Shown here piece after piece: positions 1 to 8,898 of a DNA stretch of 64,000 bases. The first letter of the stretch is position 1. The number at the start of each line of letters is the position of its first letter. The position numbers were made by a program, and so were the translations under genes. The notes under the pieces are model-generated. The model did no database searches. It was not told the origin of the DNA and saw only the letters and a program-made list of their open reading frames with translations. Location of the stretch: positions 806,001-870,000 of the forward strand of contig NZ_QFGA01000002.1 in assembly GCF_004369205.1 (NCBI RefSeq), read 5' to 3'. Source of the DNA: Pelotomaculum schinkii (GTDB lineage Bacteria; Bacillota; Desulfotomaculia; Desulfotomaculales; Pelotomaculaceae).

Positions 1-2114
1 GGCCGGCCGGATACCTTAAGCAGTTGCTCCAGGTCCAGTTCAAAGGCTACCACCCGGTCCGGCAGCCCAAATTGCTCCAGGACATCGGGGTGAAGCTCAC
101 CAACAACGCCCAACCTGATACCGCCGGCCTCCAACCAGGCGGACCTGCCCGGGTGGAAACTGGGGTTTTCAAGCTCCGGCTGGAAATTGACCGGCTCAGT
201 GCGCAAATAGTCGAAGAGGTTCTCCAGCACGCCTTTTAGGTGGTAAAAATCGAGTTCTCGCGCAGGCGCGTTCCACCCGGGCACGGTCCGGCCCATGGCG
301 GTGGCGGCCAAAACCTGCCGCTCCTCCGGCAGGGAGCCCTCTTCCCGCGGGTAAAAAACACGCCCGATTTCAAATACGGCCCCGTTTTGCACCCGGCGGC
401 TAAAGTTCCTGGCCAGCGTCTCAAGCAAACCGGGCAGCATCATCGTCCTCATAACAGAATGCTCTTCGCTTAAGGGGTTTTGCAGTTTGACCATTTCTCT
501 AAAAGGACTATCTGCAGGCAAATTCATTTGCTCCAGAACCCTCGGGTGGGTGAAACTATAGGTCATGACCTCATATAACCCGTCGCCGGCCAGGCTGTTG
601 CGGATCCCGGCGGTAAGGGACTGTTCCCTGGTCTGCTTGCCCTGAATGGACTGGCCATAGGGGAGGGTTCCCGGCACCCGGTCGTACCCGTGCATACGGG
701 CAATCTCCTCAATCAGATCGATTTCCAGGTTCACATCAACACGGTGGGTGGGTACCGTAACCAGCAGATCAGCGCCGGATTCCCTGACCTTAAACTGCAG
801 ACCGGTCAGTATTCCGGCAGCTTCCTCCTTTGGCACCTCCACACCAAGGATATAGGTGGCTCTGCCCGGCCTAAGAGATATGATTTTCTCCTGCAGGGGT
901 TCCGGGCAAACGTCGATAATGCCGGATACAACATCGCCCGCCTCCATCTCCGTAATCAGCTGCGCCGCCCGGTTGGCGGCCCTGGCTGAGCCTCCTATAT
1001 CAATGCCCTTCTCGAAACGCTGTGAAGCTTCCGACCGCAGCCCCAGGGCCTTTGAGGTTTTACGTATGCTGATGGGGTTGAAGAAGGCCGACTCCAGCAG
1101 TACGGAGACCGTTTTGGCGGTGACCTCGGTGGCCAGCCCCCCCATCACCCCGGCGATACCCACCGGACCGGACGGGTCCGTGATCGCCAGCATGTCGGGT
1201 GTAAGAACACGTTCGTTGCCGTCTAAGGATAACATTTTCTCCCCGGCTCGGCCCCGGCGCACAATAATGTGCCCGTCCTTCAACAGATTGTAGTCAAAGG
1301 CGTGCATGGGCTGGCCCAGTTCCAGCATGACGTAGTTGGTTACATCCACGATGTTGCTGATGGGCCGGATACCGGCGTTGCGCAAGCGCTGCTGCATCCA
1401 CAGGGGAGAGGGCCCCACCTTGACGTTTTTAACCAGCCGGGCACAGAAGCGGCGGCACAGATCTGTATCTTCAATATCCACCCGCGCCTGCCCTTCAATG
1501 CTTTCCGGCAGTTCCTTAAAAGAAGGCTGCGGTAGGCGCAAGGGACGTCCCAGCAGGGCGGCTACCTCCCTTGCCACACCGATCATCGATAAGCAGTCGC
1601 CCCGGTTGGGGGTGAGGTCCAGTTCCAGGATATGGTCATCCAGCCCCAGTATTTCTTTCGCGTCTTTTCCAAGGGGCGTGCCCGGAGGCAGGATCATGAT
1701 GCCGTTGGCCTGTTCGGCGACCATTGTCTTCGGGTCGATCCCCAGTTCCTGACCGGAGCACATCATCCCCCTGGACTCAACACCCCTGAGTTTAGCTTTT
1801 TTAATAACCAAACCGCTGGCCAGCCTGGCGCCTTCCACCGCTACCGGGATGACGTCCCCTTCCCGCACGTTGGTGGCGGCGGTAATTATCTGCCGTTTCT
1901 CCCCACCGGTGTCGACACTGGTAACAACCAGCTTGTCTGCATTGGGATGGGGGCTGATCGATTCGATACGTCCGGTAATCACATTGCTGATACCGACGCC
2001 AAGTTCCGTGACGCCTTCCACGGTAACCCCGGCCAGGGTCAGGCGGTCCGCCAGTTCCTGCGGGGTAATATCAATTTCTACAAATTCCTGGAGCCATTTA
2101 TAGGATACACGCAC
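1..2114 (-). CDS. pheT: Phenylalanyl-tRNA synthetase beta subunit (3'-truncated by window edge)
   Basis: Beta subunit of the tetrameric PheRS, which charges tRNA-Phe in the cytoplasm and carries the editing site for mischarged Tyr. The minus-strand frame opens with GTG at 2114 and reads VRVSYKWLQEFVEIDI, the usual PheT N-terminus, followed by the tRNA-binding (EMAP-like) domain and the B3/B4 and B5 domains. About 704 codons are inside the window; the family has about 800, so the C-terminus lies beyond base 1. A GGGAGG ribosome binding site sits 11 bases before the GTG. pheS ends 40 bases upstream, and the pair forms one T-box-controlled operon. The start and the family are clear; only the end is missing. 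Confidence 0.95.
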   Translation of the reverse strand, partial: MRVSYKWLQEFVEIDITPQELADRLTLAGVTVEGVTELGVGISNVITGRIESISPHPNADKLVVTSVDTGGEKRQIITAATNVREGDVIPVAVEGARLASGLVIKKAKLRGVESRGMMCSGQELGIDPKTMVAEQANGIMILPPGTPLGKDAKEILGLDDHILELDLTPNRGDCLSMIGVAREVAALLGRPLRLPQPSFKELPESIEGQARVDIEDTDLCRRFCARLVKNVKVGPSPLWMQQRLRNAGIRPISNIVDVTNYVMLELGQPMHAFDYNLLKDGHIIVRRGRAGEKMLSLDGNERVLTPDMLAITDPSGPVGIAGVMGGLATEVTAKTVSVLLESAFFNPISIRKTSKALGLRSEASQRFEKGIDIGGSARAANRAAQLITEMEAGDVVSGIIDVCPEPLQEKIISLRPGRATYILGVEVPKEEAAGILTGLQFKVRESGADLLVTVPTHRVDVNLEIDLIEEIARMHGYDRVPGTLPYGQSIQGKQTREQSLTAGIRNSLAGDGLYEVMTYSFTHPRVLEQMNLPADSPFREMVKLQNPLSEEHSVMRTMMLPGLLETLARNFSRRVQNGAVFEIGRVFYPREEGSLPEERQVLAATAMGRTVPGWNAPARELDFYHLKGVLENLFDYLRTEPVNFQPELENPSFHPGRSAWLEAGGIRLGVVGELHPDVLEQFGLPDRVVAFELDLEQLLKVSGR

Positions 2115-2154
2115 AGTGCTATTAACCTCCCATGTTATCATTAATGACAATCTA

Positions 2155-3177
2155 TTAGAACTGCTGCAAGAATCTCAAATCATTATCAAACAGCAGCCGC
2201 ATATCGTCAATGCCGTACTTCAGCATGGTGATGCGCTCGACCCCCATACCGAAAGCAAACCCGGTAACCTCCTCCGAATTATAACCGGACACTTCCAGCA
2301 CGCGTGGATGCACCATACCCGATCCCAGGATTTCCAGCCATCCGGTATGGGAGCATACCCGGCAGCCATCGCCGCCGCAAATCACGCAGGAGATGTCCAC
2401 CTCGGCGCTCGGCTCGGTAAACGGGAAAAAACTGGGCCGGAAGCGGGTCCTGGTTTTCATGCCGAACATAAGCCTGGCAAAAAGGTCCAGGGTACCCTTC
2501 AAATCACTGAAAGTAATCCTGCGATCAACTGCCAGTCCCTCTACCTGGTTGAACATGGGAGAGTGGGTGGCGTCATCATCACGGCGGTAGACCTTCCCCG
2601 GGACTATGATTTTAACCGGCAGCTCCGGCGCGGTCTTCTCCATCGTCCGCACCTGGACAGGCGAGGTGTGGGTCCTCAAGAGAGTTTCGGGGCTGATAAA
2701 GAAGGTATCCTGCATATCCCGTGCCGGGTGATCTTTGGGCAGGTTAAGGGCTTCAAAGTTGTAGTAGTCGGTCTCAACCTCGGGCCCTTCGGCAATACTG
2801 AAGCCCAGGCCCAAAAATATGTCCTGGATTTCTTCCCGTACAATAGTCAGGGGGTGTTTACGGCCGCGCAGCACCGGTGTGCCGGGAAGGGTAATATCGA
2901 TCCCCTCTTCTCGCAGTTTTTGCTCCTTGAGCAGTTCCTTTAAACCGGCAGTCCTTACCGCCAGCTCGCCTTCGATGGCATCCCTGACCTCGTTGGCCAC
3001 CTGGCCGATACGGGGCCTTTCCTCGGAGCTTAACCCTCCCATGCCGCGCAGAATCTGGGTCAATTCACCCTTCTTGCCCAGTATTCTGACTCTGATTTCA
3101 TTCAACTCATCCATGGTTCGCGCTTCTGCCAGAGACTTGTGCGCCTCTTCATGAAGCCTTTTTAACTTTTCTTCCAA
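2155..3177 (-). CDS. pheS: Phenylalanyl-tRNA synthetase alpha subunit
   Basis: Catalytic subunit of PheRS, 340 aa, the normal length. It has an N-terminal coiled coil (residues 1-90, rich in K/E/L) followed by a class II synthetase core. Motif 2 is visible around [20 protein letters not shown] and motif 3 near the C-terminus at [18 protein letters not shown]. The start is TTG at 3177, chosen because AGGAGG stands 8 bases upstream and the protein begins [12 protein letters not shown] as in relatives. It is the first gene of the pheS-pheT operon and is preceded by a T-box leader, so expression should rise when tRNA-Phe is uncharged. Confidence 0.97.
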   Translation of the reverse strand: MEEKLKRLHEEAHKSLAEARTMDELNEIRVRILGKKGELTQILRGMGGLSSEERPRIGQVANEVRDAIEGELAVRTAGLKELLKEQKLREEGIDITLPGTPVLRGRKHPLTIVREEIQDIFLGLGFSIAEGPEVETDYYNFEALNLPKDHPARDMQDTFFISPETLLRTHTSPVQVRTMEKTAPELPVKIIVPGKVYRRDDDATHSPMFNQVEGLAVDRRITFSDLKGTLDLFARLMFGMKTRTRFRPSFFPFTEPSAEVDISCVICGGDGCRVCSHTGWLEILGSGMVHPRVLEVSGYNSEEVTGFAFGMGVERITMLKYGIDDMRLLFDNDLRFLQQF

Positions 3178-3239
3178 ATGACAAACCTCCTGGCTGCTAT
3201 ATAAATGTATTACGAATCCTATAAAAATAACAAATTTTG

Positions 3240-3676
3240 CCTAACAATAAAAAAACCGCCCCCTCTACAGGGACGGATTATTTCTTTTCCGCGGTACCAC
3301 CCTCTAGTTTATACCCGCTGAGCATAAACCCTCAATACCGTACGGGGCTTGACGCGCCCGATACTGTCTTCCGATAACGGTAGAAGCTCCGGCGACACCT
3401 ACTGGTAAAACGTTCAGCTGCAGTTCCGGGGTGAACTTCAATGGACCCAATTCTGGGAGGGCTTCCAGTCCATCGACCCTCCTTCCCTGAAGAACGCCGG
3501 CCACCTACTTTTCCCCTTCATCACAATTCGTCTATTTTTATAAAATTAGTGAACGGCTAACCTCCTGTAAAGTATGTAGGCCCTTACCGAACCGGTTGCC
3601 TCAAACAGCCTCCAAAAAAATTCGGCGGTTAAAAGCATTTAACCACAACCTTTCCTCAGTTTTTTGGGGACCTTTT
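3240..3676 (-). promoter_or_regulatory. T-box leader of pheST
   Basis: The leader between the promoter and pheS carries the conserved T-box GGTGGTACCGCGG (complement of 3289-3301), followed by a terminator. Uncharged tRNA pairs with the T-box bulge and stabilises the antiterminator. By context the specifier should be a Phe codon; I did not locate the specifier loop with certainty. Confidence 0.93.
3249..3277 (-). terminator. Attenuator terminator of the pheST T-box
   Basis: GC stem CCGTCCC...GGGGGCGG followed by seven T on the minus strand, directly after the T-box sequence. It is the off-state hairpin that competes with the antiterminator. Confidence 0.88.
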
Positions 3677-3683
3677 GGGTTTG

Positions 3684-3712
3684 ATTATACCATAAGCAAA
3701 AATTGATGACAA
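3684..3712 (-). promoter_or_regulatory. Sigma-A promoter of pheST
   Basis: TTGTCA (complement of 3707-3712), a 17-base spacer, then TATAAT (complement of 3684-3689). It lies just before the T-box leader. Near-consensus. Confidence 0.85.
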
Positions 3713-3776
3713 GGAAGTTTACAGAAAAATCGAACCCCGTCCGGCTCCTTAAAAATGTGGAAAAGTCTCTATTTTA

Positions 3777-4574
3777 CTACGTTTGTCGCTGTCTTACGGC
3801 TTCATAGAGAAGGATCGCGGCGGAAATTGCCACATTCAGGGATTCGGCGCGGCCCGGCATCGGGATGCGAGCCAGCTCGGACACCCTGCCCAGTACGGTC
3901 TCGCCAGCCCCAGCCGCTTCTCCCCCAACAGCCAATGCGCAGGGCACGCTCAGGTCACATTCGTAGACAGCTCTGGCCGCCCTGGGTTCGCCGGCTACAG
4001 TTTTTATCCCTCGATCTTCGAGATAATCCATAACCGCTTCTGCCGCGCAGCCCTGTATCACCGGCAGGTGAAAAATCGACCCCATCGTTGCCCGTAGTGT
4101 CTTGGGGTTGTAGATATCCGCAGTGCCTTTCAGCAAAATGACTCCGTCTGCTCCCGCGGCATCCGCCGACCTGATGATGGCGCCGAGGTTGCCCGGGTCA
4201 CGGACCCCGTCCACCAGCGCCAGCAGGGCGGGTTGACCGGTATCGGCCAGTTCCTCCAGAGAGTTGCTCCGCTGCCGAACCACCGCCAGGATTCCCTGGG
4301 GTGTCTCGGTAAATGCCAACTCCTTAAGCAGTGGCTCCTCCACCTCCAGCAGGGCTATCCTCCGGTTGGAGGCATTGCTGAGGAGTCTCTCGCCCCGCCC
4401 GTCCTCCGTAATTTTTTGGGAGTAAACCAGCATTTCCACAGGCCAGGTGGAATGAAGGGCTTCCTCAACAAAACGAATGCCTTCAACCAGAAACTTGCCC
4501 TCTTGGTCCCTGAAGCGCCGCCCTCCCAGCCGTCGCAGGTATTTGACATGCGGATTGTTTTTACCCGGCGACAT
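3777..4574 (-). CDS. TrmH/SpoU-family RNA 2'-O-ribose methyltransferase
   Basis: A 265-aa SPOUT-class methylase, probably modifying 23S rRNA or tRNA with SAM. The N-terminus (NNPHVKYLRRL, FLVEGIRFVEEAL) is the substrate-binding domain. The C-terminal knotted domain shows the family motifs: VDGVRDPGNLGAIIRSADAAG (motif 1), ILLKGTADIYNPKTLRA with MGSIFHLPV (motif 2), and LAVGGEAAG with AESLNVAISAAILLYE (motif 3). The reading frame is open further upstream, but ATG 4574 is preferred because of the GGAGGAGAAGGTGG purine tract just before it and because homology begins there. It lies upstream of and co-oriented with pheST, as in many Firmicutes. The exact target nucleotide cannot be told from sequence. 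Confidence 0.9.
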   Translation of the reverse strand: MSPGKNNPHVKYLRRLGGRRFRDQEGKFLVEGIRFVEEALHSTWPVEMLVYSQKITEDGRGERLLSNASNRRIALLEVEEPLLKELAFTETPQGILAVVRQRSNSLEELADTGQPALLALVDGVRDPGNLGAIIRSADAAGADGVILLKGTADIYNPKTLRATMGSIFHLPVIQGCAAEAVMDYLEDRGIKTVAGEPRAARAVYECDLSVPCALAVGGEAAGAGETVLGRVSELARIPMPGRAESLNVAISAAILLYEAVRQRQT

Positions 4575-4631
4575 CCCGATCCACCTTCTCCTCCATCTCT
4601 GAAAATACACACAGATCGCTTCCAAAAAATG

Positions 4632-4702
4632 CAGCTGTGAATTTATTCGCACAAAAGTTGCATTAGATGCCCAAGTGCGGCGCTGACGCGCCGTTATGCG
4701 AT
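4632..4702 (-). repeat. Dispersed intergenic repeat, copy A
   Basis: The minus strand reads CAATCGCATAACGGCGCGT, then CAGCGCCGCACTTG and AACTTTTGTGCGAATAAATTC. Near-identical blocks occur at 61333-61402 (+) and, in part, at 57754-57815 (-). The element contains the palindromic core GTGCGAATAAATTCGCAC (here slightly mutated) and a GC-rich inner hairpin. It lies between rplT and the methylase gene. Confidence 0.7.
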
Positions 4703-4741
4703 TGTTGACAGGGTGACAAGAACTCCGTCCCCCTGTCAACC
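4702..4741 (-). terminator. GGGGACGG-family hairpin downstream of rplT
   Basis: TGACAGGGTGACA...CCCCCTGTCA forms an inverted repeat after the rplT operon. The same core recurs at 6250, 6530, 48691 and 57843, so this is also a member of a repeat family. No strong T-tract follows on the minus strand, so its role as terminator is inferred. Confidence 0.5.
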
Positions 4742-4880
4742 CCGGGTAAAGAATAGGCATGGTAATTATACCATGCCGGGACTTGCTGGGAAGGTTGTCT
4801 GCGTAAGAACAGCAACCTTGCACTAAAATACAGTTTATGGGAAAACTTTAGCATGGTAATCTATAATGCCCGTTACCTGC

Positions 4881-5234
4881 TTATAGTTTTGCCTTGGCTA
4901 TATCCACCAATTGCCCGAAAGCCTGGGCGTCATTAGTGGCCATATCAGAAAGCATCTTGCGGTTGATATCGACACCGGCCAGTTTCAGGCCGTTCATAAG
5001 GCGGCTGTAGGAAATGCCGTTCATCCTGGCAGCGGCGTTAATCCTGGCTATCCACAACTTGCGAAAGTCGCGCTTTTTCACCCTGCGATCGCGGTAAGCG
5101 TAAACCAGCGACTTCATCACCTGTTGGTTGGCTACGCGGTAAAGTTTACTTTTGGCGCCCCGGTAACCCTTGGCCAACTTAAGTATTTTTCTATGCCTAT
5201 TACGTGAAACCACACTGCTTTTAGCCCGTGGCAT
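4881..5234 (-). CDS. rplT: 50S ribosomal protein L20
   Basis: Ribosomal protein L20, 117 aa, the family length. Begins [26 protein letters not shown], the conserved basic rRNA-binding tail, and continues with a helical core ([22 protein letters not shown]). Start ATG 5234 with an AGGAGG site. It is the last gene of infC-rpmI-rplT. In Bacillus-type organisms L20 represses the operon by binding the infC leader. Confidence 0.98.
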   Translation of the reverse strand: MPRAKSSVVSRNRHRKILKLAKGYRGAKSKLYRVANQQVMKSLVYAYRDRRVKKRDFRKLWIARINAAARMNGISYSRLMNGLKLAGVDINRKMLSDMATNDAQAFGQLVDIAKAKL

Positions 5235-5267
5235 ATTACATTCCTCCTGTTTAACAACGTTATGAAT

Positions 5268-5459
5268 TTAAGGCATCAACTTTTTCAGGCGGTTCATATC
5301 GGCCGCGCTTACAATTGTTGATTTGCGCAGGCCGCGTTTCCTCTTGGAGCTCTTTTTACCGAGAATATGGCTGTGAAAAGAATGAGAACCTTTTAGCAAC
5401 CCGGTGGCTGTCTTTTTAAAACGCTTCGCAGCACCGCGGTGGGTCTTAATTTTAGGCAT
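5268..5459 (-). CDS. rpmI: 50S ribosomal protein L35
   Basis: 63 aa, as expected for L35, starting [20 protein letters not shown]. Very basic and ends [16 protein letters not shown] lies before ATG 5459. It sits between infC and rplT with 15- and 33-base gaps, so one transcript is likely. Confidence 0.98.
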   Translation of the reverse strand: MPKIKTHRGAAKRFKKTATGLLKGSHSFHSHILGKKSSKRKRGLRKSTIVSAADMNRLKKLMP

Positions 5460-5474
5460 TGCTGCATCTCCCTT

Positions 5475-5990
5475 CTAGTTTTCTTGCTTCGGCGCCAGGA
5501 TCATAATCATGTTTTTTCCTTCTAGCTTGGGCACTCTTTCAACATTGCTCAGCTCTTTTAAATCTTCCGCCAGTCTTTTCAGCAGCTGCTGTCCGATTTG
5601 GGTATGGACGATCTCGCGCCCGCGGAAGATAACGGTCGCCTTTACTTTATCGCCATCCTTTAAAAAACGGATCGCGTTTTTGGCCTTGACCTCAAAATCG
5701 TGGTCTTCAATATTGGGACGCATCTTGATTTCCTTGACGCTGATTATTTTTTGTTTCTTCCTGGCCTCTTTCTCACGCTTGCTCTGTTCATACTTATATT
5801 TCCCAAAATCCATAATCCTGCAAACCGGGGGTTTGGCGGCAGGGGCAATTTCAACCAGATCCTGCTGCTTCTCCTCCGCGAGTCGCAAGGCATCCCTGCC
5901 GGACATTATGCCGAGTTGGTTCCCTTCGCTGTCTACAACCCTGACTTCCCTCGCCCTGATCTCCTCGTTGATTCGGAAATCTTTTGTAAT
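5475..5990 (-). CDS. infC: Translation initiation factor IF-3, ATT start
   Basis: IF-3 binds the 30S subunit and checks start-codon pairing. The frame from ATT 5990 gives a 171-aa protein beginning (M)[18 protein letters not shown]. It has the N-terminal domain (to about residue 75), the linker [16 protein letters not shown] and the C-domain with [19 protein letters not shown]. The ATT start is chosen because GGAGGTGA lies 7 bases upstream and because infC typically uses this start, through which IF-3 limits its own synthesis. An upstream ATG in frame (6044) would put the start inside the leader hairpin and is unlikely. First gene of the ribosomal operon. Confidence 0.95.
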   Translation of the reverse strand: MTKDFRINEEIRAREVRVVDSEGNQLGIMSGRDALRLAEEKQQDLVEIAPAAKPPVCRIMDFGKYKYEQSKREKEARKKQKIISVKEIKMRPNIEDHDFEVKAKNAIRFLKDGDKVKATVIFRGREIVHTQIGQQLLKRLAEDLKELSNVERVPKLEGKNMIMILAPKQEN

Positions 5991-6145
5991 AGCTGGTTCA
6001 CCTCCATCAAAATTTACCCAAATAAAAAAGCGGGCAAAATCCACCCGCTTAAATATCTAAACTATCAAGAACCTTATGGACTGCTATACAAGCGTCGTAA
6101 GGTGAGAAGCGGATGGCTTCTACTTTGTAAGTGTGCAATTGGACG
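5991..6145 (-). promoter_or_regulatory. L20-type leader of infC-rpmI-rplT with attenuator
   Basis: The transcript start to ATT is about 150 bases. The end of the leader carries the hairpin AAGCGGGTGGATTTTGCCCGC with six T after it (complement of 6023-6050), directly before the infC ribosome binding site. The upstream part (CACCTTACGACGCTTG...AAGGTTCTTGATAG) fits the L20 leader of Firmicutes, which terminates early when L20 is in excess. The RNA family was not verified by covariance search. Confidence 0.75.
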
Positions 6146-6150
6146 AAAGT

Positions 6151-6179
6151 ATTATAGCATACCCCACCTGGCACGTCAA
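6151..6179 (-). promoter_or_regulatory. Sigma-A promoter of infC operon
   Basis: TTGACG (complement of 6174-6179), 17 bases, TATAAT (complement of 6151-6156), followed by the L20-type leader. Confidence 0.88.
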
Positions 6180-6239
6180 GAAATTATCTCCAATACTGCA
6201 AGAGTTAGAAAAGCAGCTCCACATACCGCTTTGGCGGTA

Positions 6240-6556
6240 GACAAGGCTAGACAAGGGGACGGTCCTTCTGTCTGCCGTTCTCGAAAAGCCTTTGGGGTAG
6301 TGGTCAGGTGGTTATCCTCCGCTCACTTTGCAATTCTACATTTCAGTAAGAAGGGCGTCATATCGACCGCATCAACAGACTGCAGCCTGGTAGCTACGCG
6401 CTATTTTAGCTTTTCTGCAAGCAACGCACGCGCTAAGGAACGCATCCAAGTGCTCCGTTCGCTCCGGAAAACCACCTGCCCGCAAGTCAAGCCTTTTCGA
6501 AAACTTCCTCTTGGGGGATAAAAGTTGACAAGAACCCCGTCCCCGTGTCACACCTT
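6240..6556. repeat. MITE-like 310-bp inverted-repeat block
   Basis: The infC-thrS gap holds no gene. Its two ends are inverted copies of each other. The left arm (about 6250-6330) reads GACAAGGGGACGGTCCTTCT, then TCGAAAAGCCTTTGGGG and CAGGTGGTTATCCTCCG. The complement of the right arm (about 6460-6555) reads GACACGGGGACGGGGTTCTT, then TTCGAAAAGGCTTGAC and CAGGTGGTTTTCCGG. Arms are about 80 bases and imperfect. It could be a miniature transposable element or a large transcribed hairpin; no target duplication was identified. Confidence 0.6.
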
Positions 6557-6600
6557 ACTTAGAACATGCGCACGGATAACTATGGTAATTAACCGGAACT

Positions 6601-8535
6601 CTAGGCGTTAACCTTCTCTTTAATTTCACTGAGCAGTTTGTCTTCGAACTCGCTCAGCGGGAGGGCTCCAAGGTCGCCACGGCCGCGGTGGCGGACGGCC
6701 ACCGCTCCCTGTTCGGCCTCCTTGTCACCGACAACCAGCATATAGGGAATTTTTTGCGCCTGGGCTTCGCGAATTTTATAGTTGATTTTCTCGTTGCGGG
6801 CGTCCATCTCCACCCGGATACCCTTTTGCTCAAGGCTGTCCACAACCTTACGGGCGTACGCAAGGTGGCGGTCGGTAATGGGCAGGACACGGGCCTGGAC
6901 AGGGGCCAGCCAGGCCGGAAAAGCTCCGGCGAAGTGTTCGGTGAGAATGCCGATAAACCTTTCAATACTGCCGAATATCGTCCTGTGGATCATCACCGGC
7001 CGGTGCTTCTGGCCGTCCTCACCGACATAGGTAAGGTCGAACACCTCCGGCATCTGGAAATCCAACTGGATCGTCCCGCATTGCCAGGTGCGGCCCAGGG
7101 AATCTTTAAGGTGAAAATCAATCTTCGGCCCGTAGAAGGCGCCGTCCCCCTCGTTTACCTTATAATCGAGGCCCCTGGCCTCCAGGGCGTCCCGCAGCTC
7201 ACCGGTGGCCTTCTCCCAGGTTTCTTCGGAGCCCATGGCTTTTTCCGGCCTGGTGGAAAGCTCCACTTGAAAAGAGAAACCGAACACCTTATAGAAATCT
7301 TCTTCCATGTTGATGACTCCGATGATCTCATCCTTAACCTGGGAGGGAAGCATGAATATGTGGGCGTCGTCCTGGGTAAAGCAACGGACTCTCATCAAAC
7401 CGTGTAATGCGCCGGAAAGCTCGTGCCGGTGCACCAGCCCCAGTTCACCCATGCGAATGGGAAGCTCACGGTAGCTGTGCAGCTTGCTCTTGTAAATCAG
7501 GATGCCGCCAGGGCAGTTCATCGGCTTGACAGCGAAATCACCCTCGTCGATCTTGGTGAAATACATATTATCGCGGTAATGGTCCCAGTGCCCGGACTGC
7601 TCCCAGAGGGCTCTGTTCAAAATAATCGGCGTGCGAATCTCCTGGTAGCCCCTTTTTTTGTGCTCCTGCCGCCAGAAGTCCTCCAGTTCGTTGCGCAGTA
7701 TCATTCCCTTGGGATGGAAAAACGGAAAGCCCGGACCCTCGTCATGAATGCTGAAAAGATCCAGTTCCGCGCCGATTTTTCGGTGGTCACGCCGCTTGGC
7801 TTCCTCGAGCCGGAAAAGGTGCTCGTCAAGCATGGATTTCTTGGGGAAAGAAGTGCCGTAAATCCGCTGGAGCATCTTGTTTTTCTCGCTGCCCCGCCAG
7901 TAAGCGCCTGCCACGCTCATCAGCTTGAAGGATTTCAAGCGCCCGGTCGAGGGCACGTGCGGCCCCATGCAGAGGTCGGTAAAATCACCCTGGCGATAGC
8001 AGGACAGGCCAACATCCACAGGCAGGTCCTCAATCAGTTCCACCTTGTAGTCCTGGCCTGCCTCCCCGAACTTAGCCAGCGCGTCAGCCCTGGTCAGTTC
8101 GGAGCGTTCAAAGGGCTTATCGGCCTTAACAATGGCCTCCATTTCCTTTTCGATCTTGGCCAGATCTTCCGGACTGAAGGGCTCCTTGGTGTCAAAGTCG
8201 TAATAAAAGCCGTCGGCAATAGCCGGGCCGATAGCAAACTTAACGCCGGGGAACAGCTTTTGCACCGCCTCGGCCATGACATGGGCCGTGCTGTGGCGGA
8301 AAACCTGTTTGCCCTCATCGTCTTCAAAGGTCAAAAATGCAACGTTGGCGTCACTGTTCAATGGCGCCCCCAGGTCGACCAGCCGGCCGTCCACCCTGGC
8401 TACCAGCGCTTCCTTGGCCAGACGCTGGCTGATACTCCTGGCAATATCCATAAGCGTTGTGCCCGCCTGGTACTCCCTGGCCGAGCCGTCCGGCAGGGTT
8501 ACTTTAATATTGCCGGCTTCACCCAAAACCAACAC
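6601..8535 (-). CDS. thrS: Threonyl-tRNA synthetase
   Basis: Class II synthetase, 644 aa, full length. TGS domain at residues 7-65 (VTLPDGSAREYQAGTTLMDIA). Editing domain with HSTAHVMAEAVQKLFPG (80-95) and CYRQGDFTDLCMGPHVPSTG. Catalytic core with motif 2 (GLVHRHELSGALHGLMRVR), zinc ligands in VKPMNCPGG, and motif 3 (HRTIFGSIERFIGIL). The anticodon-binding domain ends the protein. The start is GTG 8535 or the adjacent TTG codons; AAAGGA stands close upstream and does not separate them. A T-box leader and strong promoter precede it, so it is induced by uncharged tRNA-Thr. Confidence 0.97.
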   Translation of the reverse strand: MLVLGEAGNIKVTLPDGSAREYQAGTTLMDIARSISQRLAKEALVARVDGRLVDLGAPLNSDANVAFLTFEDDEGKQVFRHSTAHVMAEAVQKLFPGVKFAIGPAIADGFYYDFDTKEPFSPEDLAKIEKEMEAIVKADKPFERSELTRADALAKFGEAGQDYKVELIEDLPVDVGLSCYRQGDFTDLCMGPHVPSTGRLKSFKLMSVAGAYWRGSEKNKMLQRIYGTSFPKKSMLDEHLFRLEEAKRRDHRKIGAELDLFSIHDEGPGFPFFHPKGMILRNELEDFWRQEHKKRGYQEIRTPIILNRALWEQSGHWDHYRDNMYFTKIDEGDFAVKPMNCPGGILIYKSKLHSYRELPIRMGELGLVHRHELSGALHGLMRVRCFTQDDAHIFMLPSQVKDEIIGVINMEEDFYKVFGFSFQVELSTRPEKAMGSEETWEKATGELRDALEARGLDYKVNEGDGAFYGPKIDFHLKDSLGRTWQCGTIQLDFQMPEVFDLTYVGEDGQKHRPVMIHRTIFGSIERFIGILTEHFAGAFPAWLAPVQARVLPITDRHLAYARKVVDSLEQKGIRVEMDARNEKINYKIREAQAQKIPYMLVVGDKEAEQGAVAVRHRGRGDLGALPLSEFEDKLLSEIKEKVNA

Positions 8536-8544
8536 ATCCTTTCA

Positions 8545-8800
8545 TGAAAAACAAAATCGCCCCTGACAAAAAGTCAGGGACGGGATTTCCGCGGTTCCAC
8601 CCTGGTTAGGAAAATACAAATTCCTCGCTCACGCAGATAACGGTTGCCTCCGTCGCGGCCTACTCGTCAGTTCGGCCGGCAGTTCCAAGGTGGTTTTTCA
8701 GTCCACCCGCATCCAAAGGCGCTTTCAGCCTTATGGCGCCTTCTCTCTTTGGCCGGTGTGAAACTTACTCGTCCTTATCATCACTCGTTTATCACTATTC
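8545..8800 (-). promoter_or_regulatory. T-box leader of thrS
   Basis: The minus strand carries GGTGGAACCGCGG (complement of 8589-8601), a canonical T-box, preceded by a structured stem I region and followed by an intrinsic terminator. By gene context it senses tRNA-Thr. Confidence 0.93.
8554..8585 (-). terminator. Attenuator terminator of the thrS T-box
   Basis: Stem CGTCCCTGAC...GTCAGGGGCG followed by ATTTTG on the minus strand, immediately before the thrS ribosome binding site. Confidence 0.85.
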
Positions 8801-8807
8801 TTACAGT

Positions 8808-8836
8808 ATTATATTGGCTAAATCCTTCATTGTCAA
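8808..8836 (-). promoter_or_regulatory. Sigma-A promoter of thrS
   Basis: Perfect TTGACA (complement of 8831-8836), 17-base spacer, perfect TATAAT (complement of 8808-8813). Confidence 0.92.
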
Positions 8837-8898
8837 CAAAAGCAAATCGGTTCAATTCAAGACCAATGGCTTGTGAAAGAAATGCTTCAGACATTTAT

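Noticed and set aside
2116-2943. 275-codon plus-strand frame
   Set aside because: Antisense shadow of pheS.
5700-6521. 273-codon plus-strand frame over infC and the infC-thrS gap
   Set aside because: Antisense to infC and to the inverted-repeat block, with no ribosome binding site and no family resemblance.
7423-8547. 374-codon plus-strand frame
   Set aside because: Exact antisense shadow of thrS; thrS itself is well supported.
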